Below, piece by piece: positions 60,857-64,000 of a stretch of 64,000 nucleotides of DNA. Where the stretch lies: the NCBI GenBank assembly GCA_965203525.1, contig OZ241898.1, positions 4,836,001 to 4,900,000 on the forward strand, read 5' to 3'. Each line of letters opens with the position of its first letter. The first letter of the stretch is position 1. Below the pieces are notes generated by a model. It saw only the letters and a program-made list of their open reading frames with translations, was not told the origin of the DNA and made no database searches. Source of the DNA: WTFV01 sp965203525 (GTDB lineage: Bacteria > Acidobacteriota > Vicinamibacteria > Vicinamibacterales > UBA8438). Position numbers and translations under genes: made by a program.

Positions 60857-63190
60857 CTACAGCCCCACCGAGAACCCGACGTAGAGCGCGCGCGGCGTCG
60901 CGCTGGTCACCGGCCGGCGCGCGCTGAAGTCGGGGGAATAGGCGTACGCGAGGACGTTGTATCGATTCAGGACGTTCGTCACGCCGCCGAACAGCACCAC
61001 CGGGACCCGGCCCGCGGCCGTGAGGACGTCCACCGCCAGATCCAGCCGCTCGTACCGCGACGCCCGCTGCGAGTTGATCGGCCCGAACACCGGTTCGTAG
61101 CCCGCGTCGCGCGGCAGCGCGGCCACGACCGGCGTGTACGGCCGGCCGGAGGCCGTCCGCCACCGGACGCCGAACGTCACCGCCGGCGTCACCGCGATCA
61201 GCGCCGTCAGCCGCAGGTTGTGCGGAATCGAGAAATCGGGCGTCCACGTCCCGGCCGGCAGCTCGTAGCGATTCCGTTGATCCACGGGCGTCCACCGCCG
61301 CGCCGCCCGCAGCCAGCCGTAGGCGGCCCGCACGTCGACCACCGACCACGCGCCCCGTGCGGAGACGTCGACGCCGGCCGCGGACCCGTGGCCGGCGGCC
61401 GAGAATCCGGGACCCGGGCCGGCGGCGCCGGCCGCGGGAACCTCCAGGGGCAGATCCCGATAGCGTTTGCGGTACGCCTCGAGGCGCACGGCAAAGGAGT
61501 CGTCGTCCGCGCCGTATTCGTATCCGAAGACCTGGTGCGACGCCCGCATGGGCGGCAGCCGCGCCGCGCCGCGATGACGGTCGTAGTACAGGGGGGGCGG
61601 CGCCTGGTGGTAGAGGCCCCAGGCGACGCGCACCCGGTGCGCGCGGCCGGCCGGCACGAGCAGGCTCAGGCGCGGGTCCGCCGTCGTCTCGGCGGCGCGC
61701 TCGAAGCGGTCGACCCGCACGCCCAGGTTCGGGACGACCACGCCGGCGCTGCCTTCGATCTCCGCCCAGGCGCCGACCCGCCGGTCGTCGAGTGCGACGT
61801 CGAAATCGGAGACGCCGCCGATTCCGCTGAAGTCCTGCCCCCGCGTCGGGACGAATCCGGCGGCCGTCGTCCGCGTCGAGCCGCCGTCCGCGCCGGCCCG
61901 CAGCAGCCAGGGCCCCGCGCCGCCGGACAGGTCCGCGCGCCAGGACAGGCGGCGGTCGCCCACCTCGACGTCCAGCACGCCGGCACCGGTGCGCCGCCGG
62001 TAGTCATTCCATCCGACGCTGGCCGCGGCCAGCCAGTTCCGGGCGACGGCGCGTTCCCAGCGCGCCGAGTACAGACGGTTGGCGGTCTCCGAGGCCAGGA
62101 ATCCGCGAAAGGCGTCCGCTTCGAGCTCCACGCCCACTTCGTCCTCCGCCGCGGTGCCGAACACCTTGACCGATCCGAGGGCCGGGGAGTCGTAGTGTCC
62201 GCTGACGTTGACGTCCCTGCCGGCGGGGTGACGCGAGAACGGCCGCCGCGATCCGTTGAGGGCGAACAGCGGCCGCGTGTCGATCCAGTTGCCGGACACC
62301 CGGACGCCGCCCCGCGCGCCGACCGGCAGCCCGCTTCGTCCGGAAACGCCCGCCAACCCCGCCGCCGCCGCGCCGGACGCGCGATGCGGCCGGCCCAGCC
62401 CCCGCATGTCGAGAACCGCGCTGAGCACGTTGCCGTACCGGGCCGGGAACCCGCCGCTGCTGAACGCCACGTCGTCGAGCAGGAAGGGCTCCACCGTACC
62501 CATCGCGCCGCCGTCGCCGGCGGCCGTCTCGTAGCGGTAGGGATGATGGAGCACGGCGCCGTCCAGCAGCACCAGCACCTCGTCGGGATTGCCGCCGCGC
62601 ACGAACAGGCCCGCCCCGTCGTCCACCTGCGTCACCCCTTCGACGTCCTGCAAGGCGCGCAGCACGTCGGCCCGCGAGCCGGGCACCCGCACGACGTCGA
62701 GCGCCGTCAGCCGTTCCGTGGACGGCGCCGCCGGCGGCGGCCGGGCGGCGACCACGCGGACCGTCTCGGTCACCGCGGCCGGATCGAGCACGATGCGCAG
62801 GTCGGGCGCGCCGCCGCGCAGGTCGACGTCCTGCTCGGCCGGGCGGAACCCGGCGAGGAACGCGACCACCACCTGCCGGCCGCCGAGTCCCGAGACCAGC
62901 TCGAACCGCCCGTCCGCGCCGGTGACCGCGCTGCCGGCGCCGCCCCGCACCCAGACCCGCACGCCCGGCAGCGCCGTGGCGGTGGCGTCCAGCACCACTC
63001 CGCGCACGACCGCCTCCTGTCCGGCGGCGGCGCCGGGTCCGGCAAGCGCCAGACCGGCCTGCAACGCGGCGGCTGCGTCCAGCGCCACTCCGCGCACGAC
63101 CGTCTCCTGTCCGGCGGCGGCGGCGCCGGGTCCGGCAAGCGCCAGACCGGCCTGCAACGCGGCGGCTGCGAACGCGCTTCGGATCGGCAC
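60857..63190 (-). CDS. TonB-dependent receptor with CarboxypepD-reg-like domain
   Basis: 777 residues from GTG 63190. A 31-residue (93-bp) unit, AAALQAGLALAGPGAAAAGQ then ETVVRGVALDA, is repeated at the N-terminus, so the signal-peptide region is duplicated in tandem. A carboxypeptidase-reg-like sandwich follows (LPGVRVWVRGGAGSAVTGADGRFEL). The plug has RVPGSRADVLRALQDVEGV, DGAGLFVRGGNPDEVLVLLDG and VEPFLLDDVAFSSGGFPARYGN, then a 22-strand-like barrel. It starts nine bases after the LytTR gene stop, so it is in one operon with it. Confidence 0.9.
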   Translation of the reverse strand: MPIRSAFAAAALQAGLALAGPGAAAAGQETVVRGVALDAAAALQAGLALAGPGAAAGQEAVVRGVVLDATATALPGVRVWVRGGAGSAVTGADGRFELVSGLGGRQVVVAFLAGFRPAEQDVDLRGGAPDLRIVLDPAAVTETVRVVAARPPPAAPSTERLTALDVVRVPGSRADVLRALQDVEGVTQVDDGAGLFVRGGNPDEVLVLLDGAVLHHPYRYETAAGDGGAMGTVEPFLLDDVAFSSGGFPARYGNVLSAVLDMRGLGRPHRASGAAAAGLAGVSGRSGLPVGARGGVRVSGNWIDTRPLFALNGSRRPFSRHPAGRDVNVSGHYDSPALGSVKVFGTAAEDEVGVELEADAFRGFLASETANRLYSARWERAVARNWLAAASVGWNDYRRRTGAGVLDVEVGDRRLSWRADLSGGAGPWLLRAGADGGSTRTTAAGFVPTRGQDFSGIGGVSDFDVALDDRRVGAWAEIEGSAGVVVPNLGVRVDRFERAAETTADPRLSLLVPAGRAHRVRVAWGLYHQAPPPLYYDRHRGAARLPPMRASHQVFGYEYGADDDSFAVRLEAYRKRYRDLPLEVPAAGAAGPGPGFSAAGHGSAAGVDVSARGAWSVVDVRAAYGWLRAARRWTPVDQRNRYELPAGTWTPDFSIPHNLRLTALIAVTPAVTFGVRWRTASGRPYTPVVAALPRDAGYEPVFGPINSQRASRYERLDLAVDVLTAAGRVPVVLFGGVTNVLNRYNVLAYAYSPDFSARRPVTSATPRALYVGFSVGL

Positions 63191-63199
63191 GGGCGGCCG

Positions 63200-63970
63200 C
63201 TACGTGCGCCGGAACAGGTGTCCGTAGCCGGCGCTCGCCCGCAGCACCTCCGGGCGTCCCTTCAACGCCAGGCGGTACCGGCCGCGCAGGTCGCGGCGGG
63301 CCGACTCGATCGCGGCGACGTTGACGACGACGCCGCGGTGGATGCGCCAGAAGCGCTCCGGGTCGAGCCGGGCGGCGAGCTCCGCGATCGGCATGCGGAC
63401 GAGATGTTCCCTGTCGCGCGTCACCGCGGCGGTGTACTTGTGGTCGGAGCGGAAGAAGCAGACGTCGTCGACGGCGACGATCTCGACCCGTTCGCCGTAC
63501 CCGACGCGCAACCAGCGCAGGTGCGCCGGCGCATCCGCGAGGCGGCGGACCAGCGATTCGAGTCTCCGCGGATCGAACCCGGCGGGCGCGCCGCCGGCGA
63601 ACCGCCGCCGCAGGCGATTCGCCGTTTCCCGAAGACGCGGCCCGGTCACCGGCTTGAGGAGATAATCCACGGCCGCGTGCTCGAACGCCTCCACGGCGTG
63701 ATCGTCGTACGCCGTCACGAACACGACCGCGGTCTGCGCGCCGACCTGCCGGGCGACGTCGAGGCCCGACGGCGGCGGCATGCGGACGTCCAGAAAGGCG
63801 GCGTCCGGCCGCAACCGGCCGATCGCCTCGAGCGCCGCCGCGCCGTTCCCGACGGACGCGGCGACGACCAGCTCCGGCCACGCGTCGGCGAGCAGCCGTT
63901 GCAGCTCCTCCCGCAACGCGGGCTCGTCGTCGGCGATCAACGCCGTCGGGACTCCGGCGGCGGCGTTCAT
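63200..63970 (-). CDS. LytTR-type response regulator
   Basis: 256 residues. The receiver domain (TALIADDEPALREELQRLL, phospho-Asp in DAAFLDVRMPPPSG, YDDHAVEAFEHAAVDYLLKP) occupies residues 1-125. A linker follows, then a LytTR DNA-binding domain (VAVDDVCFFRSDHKYTAAVT...RIHRGVVVNVAAIESARRDLRGRY) up to the C-terminus. Partner is the sensor kinase whose last codons overlap its start (ATGA). It probably regulates the TonB receptor downstream. Confidence 0.95.
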   Translation of the reverse strand: MNAAAGVPTALIADDEPALREELQRLLADAWPELVVAASVGNGAAALEAIGRLRPDAAFLDVRMPPPSGLDVARQVGAQTAVVFVTAYDDHAVEAFEHAAVDYLLKPVTGPRLRETANRLRRRFAGGAPAGFDPRRLESLVRRLADAPAHLRWLRVGYGERVEIVAVDDVCFFRSDHKYTAAVTRDREHLVRMPIAELAARLDPERFWRIHRGVVVNVAAIESARRDLRGRYRLALKGRPEVLRASAGYGHLFRRT

Positions 63971-64000
63971 CCCGCCTCCGCGTCCGCCGCGGGCGCCAGA
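63967..64000 (-). CDS. C-terminal end of a gene, probably the sensor kinase (partial)
   Basis: Only LAPAADAEAG and the TGA stop (63967-63969) are in view. The ATGA overlap with the LytTR regulator start, and the usual pairing, point to a LytS-type histidine kinase; the sequence here is too short to show it. Confidence 0.5.
   Translation of the reverse strand, partial: LAPAADAEAG

Overview
The window is GC-rich (roughly 70 % by eye, lower in a few islands) and Gram-negative: it has a lipid A gene (lpxB), TonB-dependent receptors with a carboxypeptidase-regulatory-like plug extension, a DUF5916 outer-membrane protein, a giant Calx-beta surface protein, and several secreted families common in Acidobacteriota. 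An acidobacterium, perhaps of the Vicinamibacteria type, is my best guess. This is inference from gene content; there is no rRNA in the window and I saw no tRNA.

Layout. 1-9296: the 5' part of a giant minus-strand Calx-beta repeat gene that runs off the left edge, preceded by a 600-bp intergenic region with an 18-nt C tract and a palindrome. 9911-15104: an NCS2 permease with a C-terminal RsbW-like extension, a complete ISKra4-type insertion sequence with inverted repeats, 7-bp target duplication and a -1 frameshift signal, a glycogen-synthase scrap and an MFS transporter. 15439-19849: DUF4159 protein, Cache-like sensor protein, Uma2 protein, MutM and a sirtuin. 19940-27900: SSS symporter, two paralogous secreted proteins around a DUF5916 protein, and an NHL-repeat protein closed by a strong terminator. 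28032-33106: a tightly overlapping operon of membrane and coiled-coil proteins with an ExbB/MotA-like channel subunit, lower in GC than its surroundings. I recognise no named system in it, and it is the best candidate here for something undescribed; it reads directly into lpxB (33103-34275). 34543-37845: Oar-like TonB receptor. 37916-41275: two conflict-type modules, an OLD-like ATPase with a TOPRIM-like partner and an MNT/HEPN pair. 41465-48462: QueG, an ECF sigma/anti-sigma/DUF4097 operon, a fused TRAP permease and a TolB-like protein. 48545-50353: rfbC and rfbB (dTDP-sugar pathway). 50391-55607: a deleted DUF234 ATPase pseudogene, an ankyrin protein, an AAA ATPase and a methyltransferase. 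55728-64000: small membrane protein, cytochrome c/copper-monooxygenase-like protein, retropepsin-like protein, DUF1697, a second Uma2, and a sensor kinase/LytTR regulator/TonB receptor operon.

The most unusual window-wide pattern is a set of locus-specific direct repeats: 25-60 nt copied two to five times at a period of about 56-106 bp (mostly 67-78), usually beginning at or containing the stop codon of a neighbouring gene. They resemble tiny CRISPR arrays in geometry, but each locus has its own sequence and there are no cas genes. Similar 72-bp and 93-bp duplications occur inside coding sequences.
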